In this document: positions 24,710-32,916 of the stretch, piece by piece | Position numbering within the stretch: position 1 is the first letter of the stretch | How the letters are laid out: each line of letters begins with the position of its first letter | Assembly (NCBI GenBank): GCA_036782755.1 | Contig: DAIPYL010000004.1 | Coordinates: forward strand, 1 to 64,000 | DNA: 64,000 nucleotides | From: Jeotgalicoccus sp036782755 | GTDB taxonomy: Bacteria; Bacillota; Bacilli; Staphylococcales; Salinicoccaceae | Reading direction: 5' to 3' | Position numbers and translations under genes: made by a program | The notes under the pieces: generated by a model | What the model was told of the DNA's origin: nothing | Databases searched by the model: none | The model's input: the letters and a program-made list of their open reading frames with translations, nothing else

Positions 24710-26427
24710 TTTCTCACTCCTATCATTTCGTGATTTCCTTTACCTGCCGGAACCATTGGATATACAAGATCAAGTTTTACAACTCTTGCATCAATAAGTA
24801 CAGGTTCATCTGACGTCATCGCTGCTCTCAGTTCATCTGATACTTCGTCCTCCTGTGTGTATCTGAATGATTTAACACCAAAGCTCTCACCCAGTTTTAC
24901 AAAATCCGGATTCGTCTGCATCAGTGATTCAGAGTAGCGCTCGTCATAAAACTTCTCCTGCCACTGTCTTACCATGCCAAGTGCTTCGTTGTTGACGATA
25001 ACTACTTTTACCGGCAGATTGTACTGCTTAAGTGTCGCGAGTTCCTGCATTGTCATCTGGAACCCGCCGTCACCGACAACAGCAACAACTGTTTTTTCCG
25101 GGAATGCAAGCTGTGCACCGATTGCTGCAGGAAGGCCGAAGCCCATCGTTCCAAGTCCGCCTGAAGTAACAAAATGATTCGGCTGATTAAAACTGTAGAA
25201 CTGTGCACTCCACATCTGATGCTGGCCGACATCTGTTGTTACTATCGCTTCGCCGTCAGTTGCTTCATATACTTGCTCGATAAGCCACTGCGGTGAAATT
25301 AAATCTTCACTGCGTTCATACCACAGCGGATTCTGTTCTTTATCAGTCTGTGTTTTATGTCTCCAGCTGTCGATTACTTTCATATTACATTGTCCCGCAT
25401 TTAACAGTTCCAGCGCTTCTTTCGCATCTGCAACGACCGGTATTTGAGTTTCGATGTTTTTTCCGATTTCAGCCGGATCGATATCGATATGTGCGACTCT
25501 GGCATGCGGCGCAAAGTCAGGAATTCTGCCTGTCAGTCTGTCATCAAACCGTGCACCGATATTGATCAGTAAGTCAGCATCATGGATTGCCATATTCGCG
25601 GCATACGTTCCGTGCATTCCCGCCATGCCAAGGAAGTTTTTATCGTCTGCGTTAAATGTTCCAAGACCAAGCAGTGTTGACACAACCGGGATATCATACT
25701 TTTTAACGAATGCACGCAGTTCATCTGAAGCTTTTGCGAACTGGACACCTGCACCGGTTAAGACAACCGGACGTTCTGCTTTTTGCAATGCTTCAAGGAG
25801 TCGGCTGATTTGCAGCGGATTCGGCTTTGTTGTCGGCTGATAGCCCGGCAGACGGATTGCATCGTCTGTCGTTTCTTCAACAGCTGCTTCCGAGATATTT
25901 TTAGGAATATCTACAACAACCGGACCCGGACGCCCGGTAGAAGCTATGTGAAAAGCTTCTTTAACGATTCGTTTTAAATCTTTGACATCTGTTACCTGAT
26001 AGTTATGTTTTGTAATCGGTGTTGTTAAACCTATGATGTCTGCTTCCTGGAAAGCGTCTGTTCCGATAACTTTGGAAGATACCTGACCGGTAAATGCCAC
26101 AATCGGCAGTGAATCCATCATTGCATCAGTTATGCCTGTAATTAAGTTCGTAGCACCTGGTCCGCTTGTTGCAATAACCACTCCCGGTTTGCTGCTCACT
26201 CTTGCATATCCTTCTGCTGCGTGGATTAAGCCTTGTTCATGTCTACAAAGAATGTGTTTGAATGAACTCTCATGACGGTAGAGTGCATCGTAAATCGGAA
26301 GGACTGCACCGCCCGGATAACCGAAGACAGTGTCTACTTTATGCTCCGCTAATGCTTCTACTAATAAGTCAGCACCTGTTTTTATATTCGCAATAACTTC
26401 CTGTGAGTGTTCAACTTCAACCTTCAT
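24697..26427 (-). CDS. ilvB: Acetolactate synthase catalytic (large) subunit
   Basis: A 576-residue ThDP-dependent enzyme that joins two pyruvates, or pyruvate and 2-oxobutanoate. The catalytic glutamate lies in the HEQGLIHAAEGYAR segment near residue 65, and the ThDP/Mg motif GDGGFQMTMQELATLKQYNL runs from about 455. It is the first gene after the T-box leader, with AAGGAGG 8 nt before ATG, and forms the holoenzyme with IlvN. Confidence 0.96.
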   Translation of the reverse strand: MKVEVEHSQEVIANIKTGADLLVEALAEHKVDTVFGYPGGAVLPIYDALYRHESSFKHILCRHEQGLIHAAEGYARVSSKPGVVIATSGPGATNLITGITDAMMDSLPIVAFTGQVSSKVIGTDAFQEADIIGLTTPITKHNYQVTDVKDLKRIVKEAFHIASTGRPGPVVVDIPKNISEAAVEETTDDAIRLPGYQPTTKPNPLQISRLLEALQKAERPVVLTGAGVQFAKASDELRAFVKKYDIPVVSTLLGLGTFNADDKNFLGMAGMHGTYAANMAIHDADLLINIGARFDDRLTGRIPDFAPHARVAHIDIDPAEIGKNIETQIPVVADAKEALELLNAGQCNMKVIDSWRHKTQTDKEQNPLWYERSEDLISPQWLIEQVYEATDGEAIVTTDVGQHQMWSAQFYSFNQPNHFVTSGGLGTMGFGLPAAIGAQLAFPEKTVVAVVGDGGFQMTMQELATLKQYNLPVKVVIVNNEALGMVRQWQEKFYDERYSESLMQTNPDFVKLGESFGVKSFRYTQEDEVSDELRAAMTSDEPVLIDARVVKLDLVYPMVPAGKGNHEMIGVRKCSE

Positions 26428-26458
26428 AATATTTCCTCCTTATAGCATAAACTTAAAA

Positions 26459-26745
26459 TAAAAAAGCCCATTTCTCTCAAAGATCATTGTAGTAATGATC
26501 AATGGGGAGAAAGGAGCTTTCACGGTACCACCCAAATTTGCATACACATTTCTATGTATACCTCTGCAACTGGCATAACCAGTTAAAATTAGTAACGAGT
26601 TTTAACCCGTCCCTGCCTACTACTTTTCAGCCGGGCACTCAGGGATGAGATTCTCTACTGCTGCATTCCGAGTTCGCACCAGCCACTCGGTCTCTGAAAA
26701 TGTACTGCAGTATCGAAGTTCCCTTCAACGCTTTAAGTTTAACTA
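26459..26745 (-). ncRNA. T-box riboswitch upstream of ilvB, probably leucine-specific
   Basis: The conserved T-box TGGGTGGTACCGTG lies at 26521-26534 (minus strand). A terminator follows, in which AAAGC...TTTCTC pairs with GAGAAA...GCTTT ahead of a T-run (26459-26524). Upstream are Stem I elements: an AGAGA bulge and the GGTGCGAACTCGG loop (about 26668-26695). The specifier region contains CTC in GAATCTCATCCC, a leucine codon as in the Bacillus ilv-leu leader; ATC (Ile) overlaps it, so specificity is not certain. Uncharged tRNA should allow read-through into ilvB. Confidence 0.88.
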
Positions 26746-26783
26746 TTTGAATTGTTTGATTATTTAAATTTCTTAATGAATGT

Positions 26784-26812
26784 ATAATACCCCGTATATA
26801 AAACAAAAGCAA
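26784..26812 (-). promoter_or_regulatory. ilvB operon promoter
   Basis: -35 TTGCTT (26807-26812), a 17-bp spacer and -10 TATTAT (26784-26789) on the minus strand, placing the transcript start near 26777, just before the T-box. Confidence 0.65.
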
Positions 26813-26843
26813 CAGCAAAAAGTTAATTATTTTAAATAGTCTA

Positions 26844-26870
26844 ACATTTCTGACAATGTAATCGTTTACA
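26844..26870. promoter_or_regulatory. cre (CcpA) site with overlapping CodY-like box
   Basis: TGTAATCGTTTACA (26857-26870) matches TGWNANCGNTNWCA at every position. It adjoins ACATTTCTGACAATG (26844-26858), 11 of 15 to the CodY consensus. The cre centre lies roughly 85 bp upstream of the inferred start, similar to the activating cre of B. subtilis ilv-leu. CcpA activation and CodY repression are inferred. Confidence 0.6.
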
Positions 26871-26948
26871 ATATTGATATAGGTGCATTCCTGAAAATAA
26901 ATTTTTAAATTACTTTTTACACATCAATAATTTAATCTGGAAAACAAT

Positions 26949-26992
26949 AAATCCGTACGTCTCTTTACATTGAAAGTTAGACGTACGGATTT
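26949..26992 (-). terminator. ilvD terminator
   Basis: A perfect 14-bp stem (AAATCCGTACGTCT with its complement) around a 16-nt loop, downstream of ilvD. Confidence 0.8.
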
Positions 26993-27013
26993 AAGCATTT
27001 TCTTATTAGTTTA

Positions 27014-28726
27014 TCAGTTTCTTCCCGGCAGATCGTCACGGTTAAAGAAATCTGTAATTGCACCCTTCGACGATGAAGATACGATATGTGCATATTTACC
27101 AAGCACACCTTTACTGTGAAGAGGCGGCAATACTAAATCTTTACGGCGCTCTTCCAGCGCTTCATCAGAAACATTAAATGACAGTTCTTTCGTATCCTGG
27201 TCAATCGTAACGATGTCCCCTGTCTGAATTAATGCAACGTTGCCCCCGTCCTGTGCTTCCGGAGCAATATGTCCGACTACAAGTCCGTGAGTTCCGCCGC
27301 TGAAACGGCCGTCTGTTAAGAGCGCCACATCTTCTCCGAGACCCTTGCCGACGATTAAGCTGGAGAGTGACAGCATCTCCGGCATCCCCGGGCCGCCTTT
27401 AGGACCGACGTAACGGACGATAACAACATCACCTTTTACCACTTTATTTGCCATCACCGCTTCAATTGCTTCCTGTTCAGTATCGAATACTTTTGCTTCA
27501 CCGACATGACGTCGTACTTTGACACCCGATACTTTTGCTACTGCACCTTCCGGCGCAAGGTTACCTTTAAGTACAATTAACGGACCATCGGCACGTTTTG
27601 GATTCTCAAGCGGCAGTATAACATCCTGACCGGCTTTTAAATGTTCAACTTCTGCCAGGTTTTCAGCAATCGTCCTGCCTGTTACTGTCAGACAATCTCC
27701 ATGAATATATCCTTTTTCATAAAGATACTTCATAACACCTTGAACGCCTCCGACATTAAACAAATCCTGGAAGACATATTTCCCTGATGGCTTAAGGTCC
27801 GCAAGATGCGGTACTTTCTCCTGGAAATCATTAAAATCATCAATTGTCAGTTCAACTTCTGCTGCGTGAGCAATTGCCAGGAGATGAAGTATCGCATTTG
27901 TCGATCCGCCAAGTGCAAGTACAACAGTGATTGCATTTTCAAAAGCTTCTCTTGTTAAGATATCTCTCGGATAAATTTCTTTTTCCAGAAGATTTAAGAC
28001 AGCTTTACCCGCTTCATATACATCCTGCTCTTTTTCTTTCGTTACCGCAGGGTTTGAAGCTGATCCCGGAAGACTTAAGCCCATCGCTTCGATTGCTGCA
28101 GCCATAGTGTTTGCCGTATACATACCGCCGCATGCACCCGGCCCCGGACACCCGGCACACTCTACTCTTTTAAGTTCAGCATCATCGATATCTCCGTTAT
28201 TCCATTTACCTACACCTTCGAAGACAGATACGAGGTCGATATCCTGACCGTTGTGGCGTCCCGGGGCGATTGTTCCGCCGTAAACAAAGACAGCTGGAAT
28301 ATTAGTATTTGCAATTGCAATCGCACAGCCGGGCATGTTTTTATCACACCCGCCGATTGCTACAAATGAATCGAAGTTCTGACCCTGCACCATCGTTTCA
28401 ATTGAATCGGCAATGATGTCACGGGACGGCAGCGAAAATCGCATGCCAGGGGTTCCCATTGCAATGCCGTCTGCTACAGTAATTGTGTTAAATTGAACGG
28501 GTACACCGCCCGCTTCAGATACGCCTTCTTTCGCAAATTGTGCAAGATCATTTAAATGTACGTTACAAGGCGTTGTTTCCGCCCAGTTGCTGACAACTCC
28601 GATTTGCGGTTTCTTAAAACTCTCATCGTTAAAACCGACCGCTCTAAGCATTGCTCTATTCGGTGCTTTTAATCCAATATCATCATATACATATGAACGA
28701 ATTCTTATATCTTTTTTCTCTGTCAT
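27014..28726 (-). CDS. ilvD: Dihydroxy-acid dehydratase
   Basis: A 570-residue IlvD/Edd-family Fe-S dehydratase making 2-oxoisovalerate and 2-oxo-3-methylvalerate. Cluster cysteines lie in GGCDKNMPGC (about 122-131) and CAGCPGPGACGG (about 192-203). It follows the BASS transporter gene by 24 nt and precedes the ilvB T-box region, so it is transcribed as a separate unit from ilvB onward, ended by its own terminator. Confidence 0.96.
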   Translation of the reverse strand: MTEKKDIRIRSYVYDDIGLKAPNRAMLRAVGFNDESFKKPQIGVVSNWAETTPCNVHLNDLAQFAKEGVSEAGGVPVQFNTITVADGIAMGTPGMRFSLPSRDIIADSIETMVQGQNFDSFVAIGGCDKNMPGCAIAIANTNIPAVFVYGGTIAPGRHNGQDIDLVSVFEGVGKWNNGDIDDAELKRVECAGCPGPGACGGMYTANTMAAAIEAMGLSLPGSASNPAVTKEKEQDVYEAGKAVLNLLEKEIYPRDILTREAFENAITVVLALGGSTNAILHLLAIAHAAEVELTIDDFNDFQEKVPHLADLKPSGKYVFQDLFNVGGVQGVMKYLYEKGYIHGDCLTVTGRTIAENLAEVEHLKAGQDVILPLENPKRADGPLIVLKGNLAPEGAVAKVSGVKVRRHVGEAKVFDTEQEAIEAVMANKVVKGDVVIVRYVGPKGGPGMPEMLSLSSLIVGKGLGEDVALLTDGRFSGGTHGLVVGHIAPEAQDGGNVALIQTGDIVTIDQDTKELSFNVSDEALEERRKDLVLPPLHSKGVLGKYAHIVSSSSKGAITDFFNRDDLPGRN

Positions 28727-28750
28727 AGTAAACCCCGCCTTTTTAATCTT

Positions 28751-29746
28751 TTAAACTTCTGATTGTTTTACTTCTTTATAATCTTCAACCGTTTCTATGT
28801 CTTCTTCAGTCATCTTGCTATCTGTTTTGAGTTTACTCAGCCAATTCGCTGCAAGTGAACCGGAAATATTATGCCACACACTGAACAGTGCGCCCGGTAC
28901 AGCTGCAATCGGTGAGAAGTGTGTCGCCGCAAGAGTCGCTGCAAGACCTGAATTCTGCATCCCGACTTCAATAGATAAAGTTTTCGTATCCCTGAGATCA
29001 AAGCGGAGTACTTTACCAAGCAGGAATCCTGTTAAATAACCTAGTAAATTATGAAGTATTACAACTGCAAAAATAAGTAATCCTGAAGTCAGTATATTTT
29101 CAACGTTATTTGATACTACCGCTGTAATTACACCGATAATCCCGATTACCGAAATTAACGGCAGAACACCTACAGCCTGCTCTACTTTAGAACCCAGTAA
29201 ATACTGTACTGCAACACCCAGTGCTATAGGTACAAGCACAATCTGGATAATTGAAATAAACATTGCCGAGAAAGATACCGGAAGCCATGCACTTGCTAAA
29301 AGAAGTGTCAGCGCCGGCGTGACAATCGGTGCAAGTAAAGTCGTTACCGATGTTGCCGTAACGGATAATGCCATATTTCCTTTTGCAAGGAATGTCATGA
29401 CGTTACTTGATGTACCGCCCGGTGAACAGCCGACAAGAATAACACCGATAGCGATTTCCGGCGGCAGCTGGAACAGAAATACCAGCCCAACTGCAATAAG
29501 CGGCATAATTGTATATTGAGCGACTGCAAGTGTAATTACCTCTTTAGGCGCTTTTACCACCTGTTTAAAATCCTTAAATTTTAAAGTCAGACCCATGCCG
29601 AACATAATAATTCCGAGCAGCAGATTTATGTATGGTGCAATCCACGTAAAACCTCCAGGCAGGGCAAAAGCCAATGCTGCGAATAAAATGACCCAGACAG
29701 CAAACGTATTACCAATAAATGTACTCAGTTTGATTAAAGCTCTCAC
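28751..29746 (-). CDS. BASS-family (bile acid:sodium symporter-like) transporter
   Basis: A 331-residue protein with about nine or ten helices and the BASS motifs GCSPGGTSSNVMTFLAKGN (about 106-124) and EVGMQNSGLAATLA (about 258-271), the crossed sodium-binding segments. Bacterial members carry 2-oxo acids, pantothenate precursors or other organic anions. It is the first gene of a two-gene unit with ilvD, so a branched-chain oxo-acid or related substrate is a reasonable guess. GTG 29746 has AAGTGGAG at 8 nt; GTG 29755 overlaps that site. Confidence 0.82.
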   Translation of the reverse strand: MRALIKLSTFIGNTFAVWVILFAALAFALPGGFTWIAPYINLLLGIIMFGMGLTLKFKDFKQVVKAPKEVITLAVAQYTIMPLIAVGLVFLFQLPPEIAIGVILVGCSPGGTSSNVMTFLAKGNMALSVTATSVTTLLAPIVTPALTLLLASAWLPVSFSAMFISIIQIVLVPIALGVAVQYLLGSKVEQAVGVLPLISVIGIIGVITAVVSNNVENILTSGLLIFAVVILHNLLGYLTGFLLGKVLRFDLRDTKTLSIEVGMQNSGLAATLAATHFSPIAAVPGALFSVWHNISGSLAANWLSKLKTDSKMTEEDIETVEDYKEVKQSEV

Positions 29747-29806
29747 ATGAACCACTCCACTTTCACTTCTTATTTAGTTATAACAGGTATCATAACAGAA
29801 ATATTG

Positions 29807-29821
29807 TAATTTTAGAATATT
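29807..29821. promoter_or_regulatory. CodY-like box upstream of the BASS gene-ilvD
   Basis: TAATTTTAGAATATT is the reverse complement of AATATTCTAAAATTA, which matches AATTTTCWGAAAATT at 11 of 15 positions. It would lie close to a weak -10 (TATGAT on the minus strand), a repressing position. Pattern match only. Confidence 0.45.
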
Positions 29822-29895
29822 GATATTTGATTATTTTATAAATTCAGATAACTATGAGTTTATAAAAATGACTGCCGGCCTTGAATTCACTGCAT

Positions 29896-29909
29896 TGTTA
29901 TCGTTTACA
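29896..29909. promoter_or_regulatory. cre (CcpA) site upstream of the BASS gene-ilvD
   Basis: TGTTATCGTTTACA fits TGWNANCGNTNWCA at every fixed position. It lies about 150 bp before the BASS start codon, and no other promoter is near, so CcpA input into BASS-ilvD is inferred. Confidence 0.55.
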
Positions 29910-29946
29910 TTAAATAATAATAATTATGTGTAAAAATTTACAAACT

Positions 29947-29981
29947 AAAAAACCGGAGGAGTTATTTTAACTCTTCCGGTT
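29947..29981 (-). terminator. Terminator of the DUF4064 gene
   Basis: A 14-bp imperfect stem (29951-29964 with 29968-29981) with a six-T tail on the minus strand, just past the stop. Confidence 0.85.
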
Positions 29982-29991
29982 CAGTAATTTA

Positions 29992-30843
29992 TTATTTACG
30001 GTTTCTGCGATCAACGTTATCTCTTCTCGTACGCGCAGGGTCTTCTCTGTCAATTTTATTCAATTCATCAAGATCGACTCCGCTGTTACGATTGTATTCG
30101 CGGTCTGTTACCGGGCGATTAATATTCTTTGAATCGATGTTGTTATCAACAGCGTTCACATCATCTTCATCGATACGGCTGAATTTACGTGTACTTTCAA
30201 TATCGTCATTATCAGCGTTATCGTTATAGCCGTATTCAGGATCTCTGTTCTGATGAACTTTAACATCATCGTCAGCAGGAACTGCAGTGCGGTGCTGTTC
30301 AGTTCTGCGTTCCTGTTCCGGACGGTATTCATCACGAGTATTATAGTCATTGCGCTCATCATGCGGGTGAGTATCCGCCGGATGCTCATTTTTAACTACA
30401 AGATCTTTACGTGCAAACAGCAGAATCGCTGCAATTACGAAGAATAATGATGAAATTAAAGTGACTACTAATGGTGCTGCAAGAATCGCTGCAAGCAGTA
30501 ATAATATTCCTGCCAAAATTCTGCGGCGCATATTCAGCAACCCGATAATCGCTACAATTAAAGGCAGTACCAGATACAATGCAATCATCCAGAAGTTACC
30601 CAGTAATCCAAGAGTTGTGTCAATTACCGCTTGCGGATCAGCACCCTGCAGATCCATTGAAGAAAGCTCTGTTTCCATTTGTGTTGTTACATTGTCAATT
30701 GTGGCCGGATCGTTCATAGTAACTAATGAAAAAAACAATATTCCTGCTGTAAATGCCAGCAGTATAAGCCAGCCAAGCCAGCCGAAAATTCTTTCAGCAA
30801 TACGGCTGACAGGTTTTACTGTCTGTGTATACTCTTTTGCCAT
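29992..30843 (-). CDS. DUF4064 membrane protein with acidic/basic repeat-rich tail
   Basis: A 283-residue protein of the DUF4064 type found in staphylococci. Helices lie at about 19-41, 82-103 and 105-145, and a short extracytoplasmic loop (about 45-75) carries predicted helix. From about 150 the tail is hydrophilic, dominated by Asp, Asn, Arg and Glu, and probably disordered in the cytosol. No enzyme motif is seen. It is monocistronic with its own terminator. No function is known to me. Confidence 0.75.
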   Translation of the reverse strand: MAKEYTQTVKPVSRIAERIFGWLGWLILLAFTAGILFFSLVTMNDPATIDNVTTQMETELSSMDLQGADPQAVIDTTLGLLGNFWMIALYLVLPLIVAIIGLLNMRRRILAGILLLLAAILAAPLVVTLISSLFFVIAAILLFARKDLVVKNEHPADTHPHDERNDYNTRDEYRPEQERRTEQHRTAVPADDDVKVHQNRDPEYGYNDNADNDDIESTRKFSRIDEDDVNAVDNNIDSKNINRPVTDREYNRNSGVDLDELNKIDREDPARTRRDNVDRRNRK

Positions 30844-31165
30844 AATAATCCTCCTAATTTGTCTTTAGTGGTTAATACCCACACTGAACGTTCTCTAATC
30901 AAGTAACATTTTAAATTGTAAACATAGATCATTTGTGCAATTTATATTATGCAGTATTTTGTTATCATCATATGATTGTATAATATTGTGAAGCTTAANN
31001 NNNNNNNNNNNNNNNNNNNNNNNNNNNNNNNNNNNNNNNNNNNNNNNNNNNNNNNNNNNNNNNNNNNNNNNNNNNNNNNNNNNNNNNNNNNNNNNNNNTA
31101 ACTGGACTCCCCTGTAATCATTCAATTTATTATATGCGGAGATATTACAGTATGATAATCTTTTT
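30844..31165. other. Intergenic region interrupted by the first assembly gap
   Basis: About 155 bp left of the gap and 67 bp right of it contain no gene I can support. TATTATAC near 30980 (minus strand) could be a -10 for the DUF4064 gene. The open frame crossing the gap is an artefact of reading N as X. Confidence 0.5.
30999..31098. other. Assembly gap (100 N)
   Basis: Exactly 100 N, the placeholder length for unknown gaps. The flanking bases share no overlap, so the true missing length is unknown. Confidence 0.99.
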
Positions 31166-31441
31166 TTAAGGCTTAATTATGTCGGATGGTTCTGCATCCT
31201 TAAGCTGTTTGATCAGCAGATAAGGTACTTTGCCGCTGACCTTTTCATATTCTTTGAAAAGTGTTTTCTCTTCAGACTTTGACGGAACAATTACTTTAAA
31301 ATCGTTATATGCTTCTTCAAACTTTCCTGCAAGGACACCTTCTTCATAACCGATTTCCACAGCCTGATAAAAAGACATTACATGCAGTATTTCTTCAGTG
31401 CTCCAATCGTAATCGAGCGGATAAGAATATTCATCGTTCAT
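31166..31441 (-). CDS. yktA: UPF0223 family protein (YktA)
   Basis: A 91-residue acidic soluble protein of UPF0223. The family opening YPLDYDWSTEEI and the FYQAVEIGYEEGV block are intact. ATG 31441 is chosen because GGAGG precedes it by 8 nt; the TTG at 31456 is part of that site. It lies after pdhD on the same strand but behind a terminator hairpin. Function unknown. Confidence 0.85.
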   Translation of the reverse strand: MNDEYSYPLDYDWSTEEILHVMSFYQAVEIGYEEGVLAGKFEEAYNDFKVIVPSKSEEKTLFKEYEKVSGKVPYLLIKQLKDAEPSDIIKP

Positions 31442-31457
31442 TATATTTACCTCCAAA

Positions 31458-31494
31458 TAAAATAAAGGCCAGAGTAATTAACCCTGACCTTTAA
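31458..31494 (-). terminator. Terminator between pdhD and yktA
   Basis: A 12-bp stem with two G-U pairs (31464-31475 with 31481-31492) and a T-rich minus-strand tail. The tail leads directly into the yktA ribosome site. Confidence 0.7.
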
Positions 31495-31505
31495 AGTTTA
31501 TAAAA

Positions 31506-32912
31506 TTACATTGAGTGAATTGGACGTCCTAAAGCAACTTCCGCTGCTTCCATAGGAATTTCACCTAATGTAGGGTGCGCATGAATTGTTAATGCGATAT
31601 CCTCAAGAGTCATACCAGTTTCAACTGCAAGACCAAGTTCAGAAATAATATCTGAGGCACCGTTACCTGCAACTTGAGCACCGATAACAAGTCCATCTTC
31701 TTTACGTGCTACAACTTTAACAAAACCATCTGTTTTGTTAAGACCAAGCGCGCGGCCGTTAGCCTGGAACGGGAACTTGCCTGTAACAACTTCGATATCT
31801 TTTTCTTTAGCCTGTTTTTCGTTGTAACCCACTGTAGCCAGTTCAGGCTCAGTGAAACATACTGCAGGCATAGCGATGTAATCAACTTCTGATTTTTCGC
31901 CAGCAATTGCTTCTGCAGCAACTTTACCTTCGTAGCTTGCTTTATGAGCAAGTGGAAGTCCGTCAACGATATCACCGATAGCATAAATATTAGACACGCT
32001 TGAACGTGACTGCTTATCAACTTCGATTAAACCGCGGTCAGTCATTTTAATTCCTAATTCTTCAAGACCAAGCTCATCAGTGTTTGGTCTGCGGCCTACA
32101 GTAACAAGTACGTAGTCAGCTTCAACTTCATGAGTTTCATCTTTAGCTTCGTAAGTTACTTTAACGCCGTTGTCTGTTTCTTCAGCAGACTTAGCCATTG
32201 CTTTAGTAACGATTGTAGCATTTTTAGATTTAAGGTTTTTCTTAACAAGCTGAGTCATCTGTTTTTCAAAACCGCCCAAGATATCAGGCGTTCCTTCAAG
32301 AATCGTTACTTCTGTACCAAAGTTAGCGTATGCTGATCCCAGCTCAGTCCCGATATATCCGCCGCCGATAACGATAAGTTTCTGAGGCGCTTCTTCAAGT
32401 GCCAATGCACCGGTAGAGTCTAAGATACGGCCGCCGAATTTGAATCCCGGGATTTCAATCGGACGTGAACCTGTTGCGATGATTGCATTTTTAAACTCGT
32501 AAGTTTGTGACTGCTTATCATCCATTACTTTTAATTTGCTGTCGTCTACAAAGTAAGCTTCACCTTTAACGACGTTGACTTTGTTGCCTTTTAAGAGCAT
32601 GTCAACACCGCCGACAAGTTTGTTTACTACGCTGTCTTTAAACTCCTGAACTTTTGTGAAGTCTAATTTAACGCCTTCAGTAATAACACCCATGTCTTCA
32701 GAGTTTTGAGCTTCCTGGTAACGGTGTGCCGATGAAATCATTGCTTTCGACGGGATACACCCAACGTTTAAGCAGACTCCTCCGACATTGCCTTTTTCTA
32801 CCAGTGTTACACTCTGGCCAAGCTGTGCTGCACGGATCGCAGCGACATATCCGCCGGGACCTGCACCAATTACAATTGTATCAGTTTCAATAGGAAAATC
32901 TCCAACTACCAT
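31506..32912 (-). CDS. pdhD: Dihydrolipoamide dehydrogenase (E3)
   Basis: A 468-residue flavoprotein that reoxidises dihydrolipoyl groups of E2 with NAD. The FAD loop GAGPGGYVAAIRAAQLG is at about 16-32, the redox cysteines are C47 and C52 in GGVCLNVGCIPSK, the NAD loop is GGGYIGTELG near 180, and the C-terminal HAHPTLGE carries the catalytic His/Glu pair. It is the last gene of pdhABCD, 4 nt after pdhC. Confidence 0.96.
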   Translation of the reverse strand: MVVGDFPIETDTIVIGAGPGGYVAAIRAAQLGQSVTLVEKGNVGGVCLNVGCIPSKAMISSAHRYQEAQNSEDMGVITEGVKLDFTKVQEFKDSVVNKLVGGVDMLLKGNKVNVVKGEAYFVDDSKLKVMDDKQSQTYEFKNAIIATGSRPIEIPGFKFGGRILDSTGALALEEAPQKLIVIGGGYIGTELGSAYANFGTEVTILEGTPDILGGFEKQMTQLVKKNLKSKNATIVTKAMAKSAEETDNGVKVTYEAKDETHEVEADYVLVTVGRRPNTDELGLEELGIKMTDRGLIEVDKQSRSSVSNIYAIGDIVDGLPLAHKASYEGKVAAEAIAGEKSEVDYIAMPAVCFTEPELATVGYNEKQAKEKDIEVVTGKFPFQANGRALGLNKTDGFVKVVARKEDGLVIGAQVAGNGASDIISELGLAVETGMTLEDIALTIHAHPTLGEIPMEAAEVALGRPIHSM

Positions 32913-32916
32913 TTTA

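Larger units (their letters stand above)
26428..27013. other. ilvD-ilvB intergenic control region
   Basis: This 586-bp stretch has no protein gene. In minus-strand order it holds the ilvD terminator (26949-26992), a cre and an adjoining CodY-like site (26844-26870), the ilvB promoter (26784-26812) and a T-box leader (26459-26745). About 75 bp between terminator and cre is plain A/T-rich sequence. Confidence 0.75.

Noticed and set aside
30895..31125. Open frame on the minus strand crossing the first N gap
   Set aside because: Its central third is N read as X; the ends show no coding character or ribosome site.
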